From contig NC_058139.1 in the NCBI RefSeq assembly GCF_011075055.1, positions 14,405,584-14,469,583 on the forward strand: a stretch of 64,000 nucleotides of DNA, read 5' to 3'. The notes below the pieces were generated by a model, which was not told the DNA's origin, did not search any database, and saw only the letters and a list, made by a program, of their open reading frames with translations. A program made the translations under genes and the position numbers. The first letter of the stretch is position 1. Each line of letters starts with the position of its first letter. Shown one piece after another: positions 47,769-59,429 of this stretch. The stretch is from Mangifera indica (Eukaryota > Streptophyta > Magnoliopsida > Sapindales > Anacardiaceae).

Positions 47769-47829
47769 TCATTCTCAAACACATATATATATAATTTTAA
47801 AAACTCAAATAATTATTTATAAAGTGTTA
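47401..47829. other. Promoter-side AT-rich spacer
   Basis: Very AT-rich sequence upstream of the K/E-rich gene, with many TATATA motifs and a 41-bp (TA)n microsatellite (47725-47765). Individual promoter elements cannot be assigned. Confidence 0.4.
47725..47765. repeat. (TA)n microsatellite
   Basis: About twenty uninterrupted TA dinucleotides. It may be variable between individuals. Confidence 0.95.
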
Positions 47830-47995
47830 AACGTAACTAAAACCATTAATTATGTGATAATATCGTTATTTTATCACTATACCCTAAAACTCTAAAAATT
47901 TTATCTCATTTCCCTCTTTAATTTAAAAAACTAACAATTTTTTTCCTAGCCAAAAGTTTAAAAAATTCACTTTTCCCCTATTAGGGTTAGAATCA
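47830..47995. repeat. Single-arm remnant of the Mutator-like family
   Basis: The stretch AAAATTTTATCTCATTTCCC, AAAAAACTAACAATTTTTTT, CCTAGCCAAAAGTTTAAAAAATTCACTTTTCCCC and TTAGGGTT parallels the left arm of MULE-1 (8740-8835) and MULE-3 (10780-10865) in order and spacing. The terminal repeat and the partner arm are missing. Confidence 0.6.
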
Positions 47996-49030
47996 GATTT
48001 GGATTGACTCTTAAAAAATTGGATCAGGTTCAGATTGACATAAAGCGAATTTGAATTGCCCTAAACTAACCCAAATATTTTGAATAAATTATTGCATAAT
48101 ATGATATCATGAAAAAATCTCTAATATTATTCATTTTCTTTATTTGACATGGAGAGTTTTAATACATATTTCATATTTTCTAATTCGATTCAATAAATGA
48201 ATTAATATTGCATCACTAAACACCAAATTTACATCACTCATCAATTTCTTCTTAAAACATTGTATAGGTTAGCTAGATTTTTTTTTTAATAAATTTTAGA
48301 TATTTACTTGAAGGAGCTACTCTTAGGGCTTTTGCCAAGATTTTATCACTTTCTATTAAAAATATTTATTATAATTTAATAACTCTTTTTAATAAACTTG
48401 TAAAACCTATTCACAGTTTTTTTATTTTATTTATTGGATTGTTATAGATACCACTAAATTGAACTTATTATGTTTAGTATGTCATATTCATATACTTGCT
48501 AATAATTTTAATATTTATGACAATCATATTCATTATATAAAATAAAAATTAAATTTTTTTATATATTTGATAGGTAATTATTAATCTCGTTAATTATGAA
48601 TTGCATTATTTTGATGTTAAAGTTGTAGACTTATTTAAGTTTTTGATTATGATATTCTATTTTTACCTCTAAAATTGATTATATAAAGAAACAATAAATA
48701 AATTATTAGTATTACACTGAAATAGAGCAATTTTGTTTTGACAAAATATTGTTTATATCAAAATGTATTTTCACGTGTTATTTTGTAATAAATCAAATAA
48801 TTCTTTGACATTTGATAAAATGTGGTATTTCATAATTAAATTATGTCATTACATGTTAGGTTTTGACACAACTTTATTTTTTACATAATTTGAATTAATT
48901 TGGATTGGGTCACGTCAATCCGCAATTATTTGGGTTTGGTTTAGAATTGAGAAATTTTAATATGATTTTGTTTCAGGTTAGGTTAGGATGCAGGATTTTC
49001 AATCTGAAACCTGAACTGACACGACACAAA
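47996..49030. repeat. AT-rich region bounded by a short inverted pair
   Basis: TCAGGTTCAGATTGA (about 48026) and TCAATCTGAAACCTGA (about 49000) are inverted and about 970 bp apart, with AT-rich noncoding sequence between. This could be a decayed DNA transposon, but no target duplication was found. Confidence 0.3.
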
Positions 49031-49344
49031 TATGATGCAATAATATCAATTGTCAAGTCTACATCTAGCCATCTTTTTCTTTTATTATACATATGTAGCC
49101 ACATTTTGATTTGAATTTTTTTTTAAAGGGGAGCCCAGTCATCATTGTTTACACAATTTCATTCAAATTTAACAGACATTAAGGAAAATGATTATGTAAG
49201 AATGAGAGATTAATATGATAATGCAGGTGTGTAAGTGTGGTTTTGGTTGCGGATGGTGCAATTGGTGATACAAGAATGCATTGAGAGGTTTTCTAAAAGT
49301 AAGATAAGATTCAATCTCAATCACAGTAATAAAAAACAGGAAAG
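49031..49344. other. Spacer upstream of the SnRK2-like fragment
   Basis: Noncoding sequence that would be the promoter of the kinase fragment if the 5' end of the gene was duplicated intact. No specific site is recognised besides the TATA region listed next. Confidence 0.3.
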
Positions 49345-49468
49345 AAATGTATATATAGAGGGGAGGAATTGAAAAACAACAGAGAAATTTTGTAGAAATA
49401 GAGGGGAAGGATTGGAAAATCTTGGAGGCTTCAGGGATTAAAGTCTGATAAGTTTCTTAGAGATAAAC
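49345..49468 (+). promoter_or_regulatory. TATA box and leader in front of the SnRK2-like start
   Basis: TATATATAGAGG at about 49350 lies roughly 115 bases before the ATG at 49469. The region between (AACAACAGAGAAATTTTG, GGAAGGATTGGAAAATC) looks like a plant 5' leader. It suggests that the fragment was duplicated with its core promoter. Activity is unknown. Confidence 0.45.
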
Positions 49469-49528
49469 ATGGAAAGGTATGAGATTGTGAAAGACATTGG
49501 ATCTGGGAATTTTGGTGTGGCCAAGCTC
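49469..49528 (+). pseudogene. 5' fragment of an SnRK2 protein kinase (20 codons)
   Basis: The ATG at 49469 begins MERYEIVKDIGSGNFGVAKL, essentially the canonical SnRK2 N-terminus including the glycine-rich ATP loop (GSGNFG). In SnRK2 kinases this is followed by VRDK and the VAIK-type lysine region. Here the text changes to unrelated sequence after codon 20 (KDKLNWWLGRP...) and stops at 49576. No other kinase exon was found downstream. The break is within what is normally exon 1, so it is not simple exon skipping. The fragment is well conserved and so may be recent. Confidence 0.75.
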
Positions 49529-49570
49529 AAAGACAAGCTCAATTGGTGGCTTGGTCGGCCAACCATGGTC

Positions 49571-49679
49571 GGGTAGGTTAGCCATTGGATGGGTAGGTTA
49601 GCCATTGAAGTAAGATAAGCTTCCTCCTTCAACTCAACTAAAAGAACCAATCTGGTCATGGCCTGGGTGGGTTAGCCAT
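49571..49679. repeat. Three copies of a 15-bp motif
   Basis: GGGTAGGTTAGCCAT occurs at 49571-49585 and 49591-49605, and GGGTGGGTTAGCCAT at 49665-49679, just after the SnRK2-like fragment. Confidence 0.8.
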
Positions 49680-50369
49680 CAAACTAGAAAAAAAAAATTT
49701 GCCACCTCATGAATACTCAACTACAAGTTAAGAAAAGGAAGGTAAAAAAATTATAAATTTTTTCAATTAAAAGAAGAGAGTAAAAAGGTCGGATTCTTGA
49801 AAACAATTTATAAAAAATTTTTTTAAAAATTTATAAATAAAATTGAGTAAGATAAGATTTTTGAAAAATTTTACAATATTGGATTTTTGAAAAAAGATAT
49901 AATATCACTGTATGTTTGACTTTTATAATATTTAAATAAAATATTGACTAAGTAAGTGGTGAATTTTATGTTTTAATTAAGTGAGCAGATGAATAGAAAG
50001 TTTGGTTGGATGAGTTTCAATTTTTAAAAAGTATTTTAGATATTTTATATTTTAACCTTTATATATATATATAAAATAGAAAAAAATAGTGATTATATAT
50101 ATACACAAGATTAAAAAAGACTAAAATAATTAATATTTGTTTTTGGCCTTTGGTAAACCATTTTCAACTAGGGCTTGAGGAGAGCAACAACACGCTTAAG
50201 AAAGTGAGTTTAACAAATACATCTAAGAATTATGGTTAACATACCATAATATTTTCTTTATCTAAACATAAATAATTAACAAATCCATCTAAAAAAATTT
50301 ATCAGTATATTATAATTATTTTTTCTCTAATTATAAAAAATTGTTTCAATAATAAACTTTTAAAAAACA
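49680..50369. other. AT-rich spacer
   Basis: Noncoding, AT-rich sequence with simple-sequence runs near 50065-50110. No gene, RNA or complete repeat was recognised. Confidence 0.45.
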
Positions 50370-51470
50370 CTACATTTTTAAAAGGTAGATATCTAGGTTA
50401 ATTATTTATCACTGTTGCAATAGATGGTAATAATAAGATATACCCATTGATTTTTGGCATTAGTTCTAGGGAAGATCATGATACATGTTGTTGGTTTTTA
50501 ACAAAGTTGAAGGATCGTTTAGGTGAGGTATCTCATTTAGCAATAATTTCAAATTGACATGTCAATATCTTCTTTGCAATGGTTGAAGTCTTCCTAAGTG
50601 TGCATCATGACTATTATTGTCATCACTTTCACTGTAACATGTGATCCAATTACAAAAAGAATGTAAAAATCACGTGGATATATTGGAAAACAGCTAAGAT
50701 ATAAACATAATATGAATTTCAAGAGATAATAAAGTTATTGTCCCGTATGCACCCTGATGCAATAGCGTGCCTGTGTCAGGTGGGTTATGATCGATAGGTA
50801 AGGGCATATTTTTCAGGCCATGGGTACAATATAATAATTACCAATATCATCGAGTTATTTAATGCAATTGTCATGCATACTCGGGGTTTGCCCACTACTA
50901 TGTTTGTCGAGTTCATCAGAGGTACATTACAATTATGGTTTTATGAAAAAAGAAATCATGCAAGTAAGTATCTATTCAATAATATAACATATTATAAATG
51001 TGTTTATGTATACTTATACTTAATTACTTACCATATGTGTTGATATTTATATGATTTGTAGATGCTTGCACCAACCTGATAACACCTTGGGTAGAGGAAA
51101 AGATCGTCAAATGTATGCAAAAGTCTTCAAACTTAGATATACATCCTATTACATCTCAATGATACGAGGTTTTGGCTAGTGGCCAATACGATAGTATGGT
51201 TGACCTTGCGAAATGGACATGCACATGTAAAAAATTTCAACTATCACAAATTCCCTGCACATATGTTATCACCATAGTAAGATATATGAAACCCATCACT
51301 TGTGTTCAATGGGTGCATCCTTACTACAACATCGTTTTTACCATGCAATTTATGTGGATGTTGTCAATCCATTAAGGGATCAATCAAAGTGGTTGCATAT
51401 AGAGGAGGTACATGTTATCCATCTACTAATCATCTATTGTCATTGTGTGGGATGTCCAATAAATAAAAAT
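50370..51470 (+). pseudogene. MULE (MuDR-type) transposase remnant with SWIM domain
   Basis: The reading starts LKGRYLG, then after a stop ITVAIDGNNKIYPLIFGISS and REDHDTCCWFLTKLKDRLGE, then LAIISN, where the second catalytic Asp of the DDE triad (usually ISD) is Asn. About 50800-50960 reads YNIITNIIELFNAI and RGLPTTMFVEFIRGTLQLWF, the conserved post-catalytic region. The frame at 51172-51375 holds a SWIM-like zinc finger (CTCKKFQLSQIPCTYVITIV), with Tyr in place of the final His. About 70 bases near 50985-51060 do not fit and could be an intron or insertion. The upstream N-terminus and terminal repeats are missing. No link to the GGCCAAAGGACT family could be shown. Confidence 0.75.
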
Positions 51471-51474
51471 TGAC

Positions 51475-52852
51475 ATCCTAAAGCCATCAATGATCACCGA
51501 AATCACTGTAACCATGCAAAAAGACCGTTTCTGTCAAATTCCAAGTAAGTGGAACAACTTCCTTTGTTTGATAATGAAATTTAAGAAGTTTTTCTATTAT
51601 ACATATAATCTAGAGTGATCTAGACATGATTGTGATGATCGAATTGATGAAATGGATTTCATATACAAATAGGATGAGTTATATGCTTGTCTAGTTTCTT
51701 GATTATGTGTTTTAGCTTGAATATTCCTAGTTCTTAGATTTGATGCCATGAAATTATGTATATATTTTTTATGGTTAAAAAAATAGTGGAAACAATATGT
51801 TTATGATGCTCAGAGACTATTGTTTGTACCTTGGTTATGTGAGTATTGCCAAAATATTAATCAGAAAGGCATAAAACCCTAGGACGTGATTTCCAAATCA
51901 TGACACACAATCGTGTATGGTCTCATACACATCTATGTGTTGTTTCAAAATTTTCAAAAGTATGAGATTCTTTCACTTGTTCTAAGAGAAGATATACACA
52001 ATCATGTGGTATGGGACACACATTTGTGTATAGTTTTCCAAAGTGCATGACATGCAACAGAAGACATGTGGCATATACACGTAGAGTAAAGTTCATGCGG
52101 GGTGTGTCCAAGTCACCTTATCTTCTGCACCTACTTTATGCATGACCATGTGTTGAGTGTCACATGCTTGTGTATATGGGTCAAGAGGCATACGGGCATG
52201 GGTAGAGAAGCACTAGACTGTGTACCCTTCGACAAAGATAAAAGATAATTATACCCCTAGGCTATATGCATAGAAAAGGAAAGCTAAGCAAGAAGAATAA
52301 TGAACCATTAGAGAATAAAGAATTAAAAAAAGACACAAATTGGATGTTTGACTATATGGATAACAACATAAGCTCAACCAAATTGAATTTGGGTCAAAAG
52401 TCAATAACCTTAAGGTTAGTGTGTCACACATGTAGATAGTCACTAGTTACATGCGTAAGTGACGATATTGTGAAAGTGATAAGATTGAATACCCATGAGA
52501 TACATTACACACTCAACACCTAGGGGTATAGCCACCTAGTTCAATTCATGTGTGTGTGATAAAGATGTGGCTTTTAGATATTCCTCAAATGATTAACAAG
52601 ATGTACCACATATGTACCTAAGGTAGGGGTCATCTCTGGATGATTAGTTAGCAATTTCAATCAGCTTATACAATAAAAAAAAGAATTACTATCAGAGATT
52701 TTTTCATATGATTAGGGTGTCCTAGTTAGATAGCTCAATAGATTATTTGGATGTGCACAAAGCATATCACTAGGTTATCAAATATGTTGATTCTTGCTTA
52801 CGACTCTTCAATTTCTATGGGTGATCCATATTAGGGCACCAAGGTGTTATAG
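51475..52852 (+). repeat. Gypsy LTR-A, left part (5'-truncated)
   Basis: From about 51480 (CATCAATGATCACCGAAATC) it matches the LTRs at 53195 and 57872 base for base with scattered changes, and continues to CACCAAGGTGTTATAG at 52852. The first 300 bases of the LTR are absent. Its continuation lies at 59430-59875, after a related element inserted here. Short frames are noncoding. Confidence 0.75.
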
Positions 52853-54997
52853 TGTAATATCCACAGGTAAGCTTAAGGGTATTTTACTCTTTTTCTTAGT
52901 CTTAAATTTGATGATTTCTTTAAATTTCAATAGTACACACCCGTGTATGGAGATATACATGAATGTGTATGGTTAATAGAAAGTCAACAAGTAAATTAGA
53001 TTGTGACCATCGCAAAACAGTAAGTTACCTTAGTTGTGCAGCTAGATACATGACCATGTTTGGTTCTATACACATCGATGTATCACTTCCAGAAATTAAA
53101 ATAAAAATGTAATAACCCTAACTCTCTTGTATTATCTTTTCTAGTCATAGAAAGTAGAGAGTTTAAGAGAGAGAAAAAAGTCTTTTCGTCATCTGTGTAA
53201 CTGCCAACAATCGCTAGAATCATCGTAGCTATGTAAGGGAAGCTTTATCACCAAAATCCAAGTAAGTGGAATGACTTCCCTTGTTTGATCATGTGATTTT
53301 ATGGAATAGTTATATTATAAGCATGATCCAAGGATTTTTAAATATAGCAGTGATAATTTTTATTGATATAATTAATGATGAATGTGAATATGGAGTTATA
53401 TGCATATTAGACCTATTGATTGTATGAAGGTTTAGTTTTTTCAAATTGATTAATGTCTAAAAGTCATGTATGTGTACTTTGCTTAAATATATCGTACGGG
53501 TATCATGCTTAAGGTTTATAAAGACCTATGTGTATGTCTTAAAAGAAGTAATCTTGTTGGATTTGTGATCAAAAAAACGAAAAAGCCCTAGAGTGCAATT
53601 TCTAGATCATGACACATAACTATGTATGGTTCTATACACACTTATGTGTTGTTTCAGAAAATTTGAAAGTCCAAAGATCTTGTACTCTTTTTGAAGGAAA
53701 AAATGCACAATCATATGGTATGAGACATACATCTATGTATGACTTTTCAAAAGTAGATGACATGTGCCAAAGGACATATGACTTGTACATGTGGATCTAA
53801 GTACACGGGAGTGTATCTAGGTTAACTCCCCATGTGCATTTGCTCTATACATGACCACGTGTTGAGTGTCACATATCCATATATATAGTTCAAAAGGGGC
53901 ATAAGCGTGAGTTGAAAAGCACACGATCATATACCCTTAGACAAAGTCAAAGGATAATTATACCCTTAGGCTATGTGCATAATGAGCTAATCGAGGATAA
54001 AGAATTCAAGACAAATATAAATGAGATGTCTAACTATATGGACAATGATATAAACTCAAATCAAATCGAATCTGAGTTGAAAAGTTAGCAACCTTAAGGC
54101 TAGTGTCATATAACTAGATAATTACCAGCTATGTGTAGAAGTGATGATATTTGTGACAACAATAAGGCTAGATACCTATAAGATGCATCATACATTCATC
54201 ACCAAGGCTTATAGCCACCCAGCTCTGCTTAGGTGTGCATGGTAAGGATATGACTTTTAGATATTTCTTACATGATCAATGGGATGTACCACATATATAT
54301 CCAAGGTAGGGGTTATCTCCAGATAATGTGCAATAGCCCCAATCAACCTATATGGTAAGGAAATGAGCTATTATCAGAGATTTCCTTATGTGATTTAGGT
54401 GTCTTAATTAGATAGTCCAATAGACTGTTTGGCATGTGTGCGAGGCATCATGATAGTTTTTACTAAGGCATCAGATATGTTAATTCCAACTTGCATTTTT
54501 GTAGTTTTCATAGATGATCTATGTCAAGGCATTGAAGTGTCGTAATGTGACAATAGTTAACTTATAAATGGAATGTGAGTTTTACCTCTAGATAATTTAA
54601 TAACCATGGATGTCGAAAGGTCTTCACTTATTGAGTTTTACTTACGTGTTTCCTTTATATGTTTTGTAGGTAAAGCTGAGTAGTGGGGCAAGCAAGGATC
54701 AAGTGGTCTAGTAAGTAGTTGCACGAAGAAAGGGACACTTAAGTTATCTCAGTACTGGTAGACATAGGTTTTTTATTATTATTATTATTAGTATTTTCAG
54801 ATACTTTGATATATTTATTTTATCTCAATACTGGTAGAAATTTTCATATAACTATTATTTCATGAGTTTAACTTATAAAGTGTTTTTATTACATTGGTTT
54901 TTTGCATATTTTATAATTATGATCATGTAATAAAGTTTTCAAATAGTTTAATTGTGCATGTCTCTTTTAGTATATTCCCAATAGGGGTATATATCCA
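52853..54997 (+). repeat. Gypsy-2 5' LTR (3' end lost)
   Basis: It is homologous to 57559-59429 from the first base. It keeps a roughly 300-bp segment (54610-54930) that the 3' LTR lacks, so the 3' LTR has a deletion. The match ends at GGGGTATATATCCA near 54997, just before the usual LTR terminus, where internal RT sequence begins. Confidence 0.7.
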
Positions 54998-55094
54998 CTC
55001 CTAAGAATTGATGATTTGTTTGACTAGCCTAAAGGTGTTTTAGTGTTTTTTAAGATAAACCTAAGCTAAAGGTATCACTAAGTTAGAGTAACAA

Positions 55095-57545
55095 AGTAGG
55101 ATATACCCAAGATTCATTTCAGAATTAGATATAGGGATTATGAGTTTGTGGTCATGTCCTTCAAATTAACCAATACCCCAATAGTATTTATAGACCTCAT
55201 GAACAGGGTGTTCCCAAGATTGTTTGGATATGTTCTTGATAGTGTTCATTGATGACATTCTAGTCTACTCCAGAACTTGAGAGAAGTATGAGCAACATTT
55301 GAGATTTGTGCTCCAATGACTGAAAGAGAGGCAGTTGTTCACAAAGTTTTCTAAATATGAGTTCTAGCTAGATAAAGTAGTATTTCTAAGTCATGTGGTT
55401 TTAACAAATGGAATATTAGTAGAACTCGGGAAATATGAGGCAGTGTTAGAATAGCAAAGGCCAAAGACAGCTAAGGAGGTAAGGAGCTTTTTGGGATTGA
55501 CATACTACAGTAGATGTTTTGCTAAAGAATTCGTCAAGTTAGCTCGACCCTTCATAGAGTTGACATGTAAAAAGATTCTTTTCAAATGGTCAAAGGCCTA
55601 TGAGTAGAGTTTCTAAGAATTGAAGAGAAGATTGACCTTAACTCATATTCTTGCCATGCCAAAAGAGGGTGAAGACTATGATTTATACACAAATGCCTCA
55701 CATCAAGGTTTAAAAGTAGTACTGATGCAGAAAGGGAAGGTGATAGCTTATGTTTCCTATTAGTTAAAGGAGTACGAAACCAAATACGAAGCTTACAATC
55801 TTAAGTTAGTAGTAGTGGTGTTTCCATTTAAAATAAGCCGATACTACCTATATAGGGTGAAGAGTAACATCCATATGGATCATAAGAGCCTCAAATATTT
55901 CTTCACTCAAAATGAATTGAACATGAGACAAAAACAATGGTTAGAGTTGGCAAATGACTATGATTACGAGATTAAGTACCATCAAGGTAAAGCCAAAATA
56001 GTTGTAGATACCCTTAACAAAAAAGTGTTCTTATCACAGATTACTGTTCACTATAAGTTATTGTAGGAGTTGGTGAGAGAGTAAATTGAGATTATCATTG
56101 GGTAGTTGACAGGTCTCTAGATATAGTTGACTTTTTTATATAAGATCCATATAACACAAGCTTCAGATGAGGGATGTCTACATATCAAGTAAAAGATAAC
56201 TAGAAATCTTAAGACTAAGGTCAATATGGTAGAGGACATCTTGAGGTTCCAAAAGAGGATATATGTTCCTCGAAAACAGAGTTTAAAAGATATGATCCTA
56301 GCAGAGGTGTACAGTTCCCTTTACACAGCTTACCCTAGGAGTGTAAAAATGTATCAGGATCTGAGAAAGATGTTATAGTGGCTAAGAATAAAGAAAGATA
56401 TTACAAACTTTGTGACTAAGTGTTTTGTATGTTAGTAGGTTAAAACTGAACATCAGAGGCCATCTAGACTTTTGCAGCCCCTTAGTATTCTTGGGTCATA
56501 TCGAAAGATTTGTGGTTAGATTGTCAAGGGTTAGAGGTGGCTATAATGTATTATGGGTTATAGTTGATTGTTAACCAAGTCGGCACATTTCATAATCGTT
56601 AATGACACTACGAGTATAAATCAGTAAGGTCAAATCTATGTGGGGAAGATTTTTAGGCTTCATAAAGTATTTAAGATGATAGTATCAAATCGAGACAGTA
56701 GATTTGTCTCAACATTTTGGTAGAGTATACAAAAGTCCTTGGGTATGAGATTGGCATTCAACACATCATATCATCCTCAAACTAATAGACAGACTAAAAG
56801 ACTTAACCAGGTAATTGAGGACATGTTGAAGGCTTGTTGCTTAGATAGAGGAGTGAGTTGGATGGATGTGTTACCATTGATGAAGTTTGCTTATAATAAT
56901 AGTTACCAAACAACCGTTAAAATGACCTTACAAGGCTCTGTATGACAATAGATGTATTAGAATGAGATAAGAGAGAGAGATGTTTTAGCTTAGTTATTGG
57001 GAACTAAGCTGACCTAAAGAATGATTGAGGATGAAAGGATGAAGCAAGCCCAAGACCATTAGAAGAGTTACACAAATTAGAAGAGACCCAATCTTGAGTT
57101 TCAAGTAAGTGATAAAGTGTTCATTAAAATAGGCCCTACAAGCATGTTATAAGATTTAGTAGGAAAGAGAAGTTAGTATCGAGATTTGTAGGACCCTTTG
57201 AGATAGTAAAACGTGTAGCTAAGGTTGTCTACCAACTTACGCTAACAATAAGCATAGATTACATTTATAACGTGTTCCATATATTGTTGTTACATAAGTA
57301 TATTAGTGATCCCACCCATGTGCTTAATCTTAAGGATGTCGAGCTCGAGGATAATCTAGTCTATAAAGAACAACTAATTCAGATATTAGATAGGCAAGTT
57401 ACGGAGCTCAAACATAAGCAGATTCCCTCGATAAAAGTTCTTTAGAAAAATCACCGAGTTGAAGAGGCCATATGGAAGGTTGAGCAAGATATGCAATAGA
57501 GATTCCCATATCCGTTCGAGTAAATTTTGAGAACAATATTCATAT
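55095..57545 (+). pseudogene. Gypsy-2 pol remnant (RT, RNase H, integrase)
   Basis: RT starts within [20 protein letters not shown] and has a readable FIDDILVYS catalytic motif at about 55243. RNase H shows ELANDYDYEIKYHQGKAK with a preceding DHKSLKYFFTQNELNMRQKQ (frame 55815-56066). The integrase zinc-binding region is near 56385-56470 (CFVC, then VKTEHQRPSRLLQPL). The catalytic region reads LTKSAHFIIVNDTT and, at 56739-56945, FNTSYHPQTNRQTKRLNQVI. The C-terminal part near 57325-57520 reads DNLVYKEQLIQILDRQVTEL and HRVEEAIWKVEQDMQ, as in Tekay/Del elements. Stops and frameshifts are spread throughout. Confidence 0.85.
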
Positions 57546-57546
57546 T

Positions 57547-57558
57547 ACGGGGGAGGAT
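57547..57558 (+). other. Polypurine tract of Gypsy-2
   Basis: ACGGGGGAGGAT directly before the 3' LTR start at 57559, as needed for plus-strand priming. Confidence 0.8.
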
Positions 57559-59429
57559 TGTAACACCCACAGGTAAGCCTAAGGGCATTTTAGTGTTTTT
57601 CTTAGTTTTAAATTTGTTGATTTCTTTAAATTTTAGTAGTACACATCTATGTATAGAGATATACATGACCGTGTATGGTCAACAAAAAGTCAATAAGTGG
57701 ATCAAATTGTGATCACAGTGAAACAATAAGTTGTCTTAGTTGTGTAGCTAGACACAATGTCATATATGGTTTTATATAAAAATGTGATAACCCTAACTCT
57801 CTCACATTTTTTTTTTCCAGGCACAGAAAGTAGAGAGTGTGAGAAAGAGAAGTAGTTTTTTCATTGCCTGTGTAGTTGTTAATGATCACTAAAATCACTG
57901 TAGTTGTGTAAAAAAGGCTTATCACTGAAATCTAAGTAAATAGAGTGGCTTCCTTTGTTTGATTATGTGATTTTGTGGAATAGTTCTATTATATGCTTGA
58001 TCCAAGGATTTTTAAATAGAGTAGTGATGATTTCTATTAATGTGATTGATAATGAATGTGAACATGAAGTTATATGCATACTTAACCTATTGATTGTATG
58101 AAGGTTTATTTTTTTTTATTGATTGATGTTTAAAAGCCATGTATATGTATTTTGCTTAAATAAGTCGTATGAATATCATGCTTATGGTGTGTAGAGACTT
58201 TTGTGTATGCCTTAGAAGAAGTAATCTTGTTGGATTTGTGATTAAAAAAGCATAAAAACCTTAGGATGCGATTTCCAGATTGTGACATATAGCTATGTAT
58301 GGTTCCATACATGTTTATATGTCGTTCTAAAAAATTTGAAAGTTTGAAGATCCATTGCTTGTTTTGAGGGAAGAAATGCACGGTCATGTAGTATGGGACA
58401 TATGCTCATGTATGGTTTTTCCAAAAGTGGACGACGTGCACCAAAAGACACGTGACTTGTACACGTGAATCCAAGTACATAGAAGTATGTCCAGGTTAAC
58501 TCTTCGTTTGCATCTGCTCTATACATGATCGTGTATTGAGTGTCACACACTCGTGTATATGGTTCAAGAGATATACAGGCATGGTTTGAGAAACACACGA
58601 TCGTGTACCTTTAGACAAAGTCAAAATATGATTATACCCCTAGGCTATGTGCATAAGAAATTAGAGTTATATAAGAAGAATAATGAGCTAATAAAGGACA
58701 AAAAATTCAAGAAAAATATAGATAAAGTGTTTGACTAATGGACAATGACATGCACTCATATCAAATTAAATCTAAGGCAAAAAATTAGTAACCTTAAGAT
58801 TAGTGTCATACAACTAGATTGTCACGAGCTATGTACGTAAGTGACAATATTTGTGAGAGCAATAGAGTTGGATACCTATGAGATGCATCATACACTCGAC
58901 ACTAAGATGCATAGTTACTCAGTTCAGTTTAGGTGTGTATAGTAAGGGTGTGGCTTTTAGATATTCCTCACGTAATCAGTGAGATACACCGTATATGTAT
59001 CCGAGATAGAGGACATCTCTGGATGGTTTGTCAGTAGTTTTGATCAGCTTATGTGGTAAGGGAAGGAGCTGTTATCAGAGATTTTCCCATGTGATTAAGG
59101 TGTCCCAATTAGATAGCCCAATAGGTCTTTGGCATGTGCACAAGCCACCATAGCAGTTTTCACTACTTAGCTTACAAATGGAAGGTAAGATTTATCGCTA
59201 CATATGTTGATTCTAGTATTTGGGTCTTTGCAGTTTTCATGGATGATCCATGTTAGGGCATCAAAGTGTCGTAGTATGACAATAGTTAACTTACAAATTG
59301 AACGCGAGTTCTATCACTAGATAGTTTAATTGCCATGGATGCTAAAAGGCTTTTTCAAATAGTCTAGTTATGCACATCTCTTTTGGTATATTTTCATTAA
59401 GGGTATATACCTAGAAAAATGGTTTTACA
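57559..59429 (+). repeat. Gypsy-2 3' LTR
   Basis: It starts TGTAACACCCACAGGTAAGC and ends GGTTTTACA. It lacks about 300 bp near 59350 (the sequence jumps from GGATGCTAAAAGGC to TTTTCAAATAGTC) relative to the 5' LTR and LTR-A. No coding sequence is present; frames at 57713-58738 are LTR artefacts. Confidence 0.8.

Larger units (their letters stand above)
52853..59429 (+). mobile_element. Gypsy-2: Tekay/Del-like Ty3/gypsy element, internally deleted
   Basis: The 5' LTR starts TGTAATATCCACAGGTAAGC at 52853 and the 3' LTR (57559-59429) starts TGTAACACCCACAGGTAAGC and ends GGTTTTACA. Flanking pentamers TATAG (52848-52852) and TGTAG (59430-59434) match four of five, and removal rejoins LTR-A. The internal region begins in the middle of reverse transcriptase, so the 5' LTR end, primer site, gag and protease are lost. 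Integrase and a C-terminal chromodomain-type region are readable. It is not autonomous. Confidence 0.8.
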
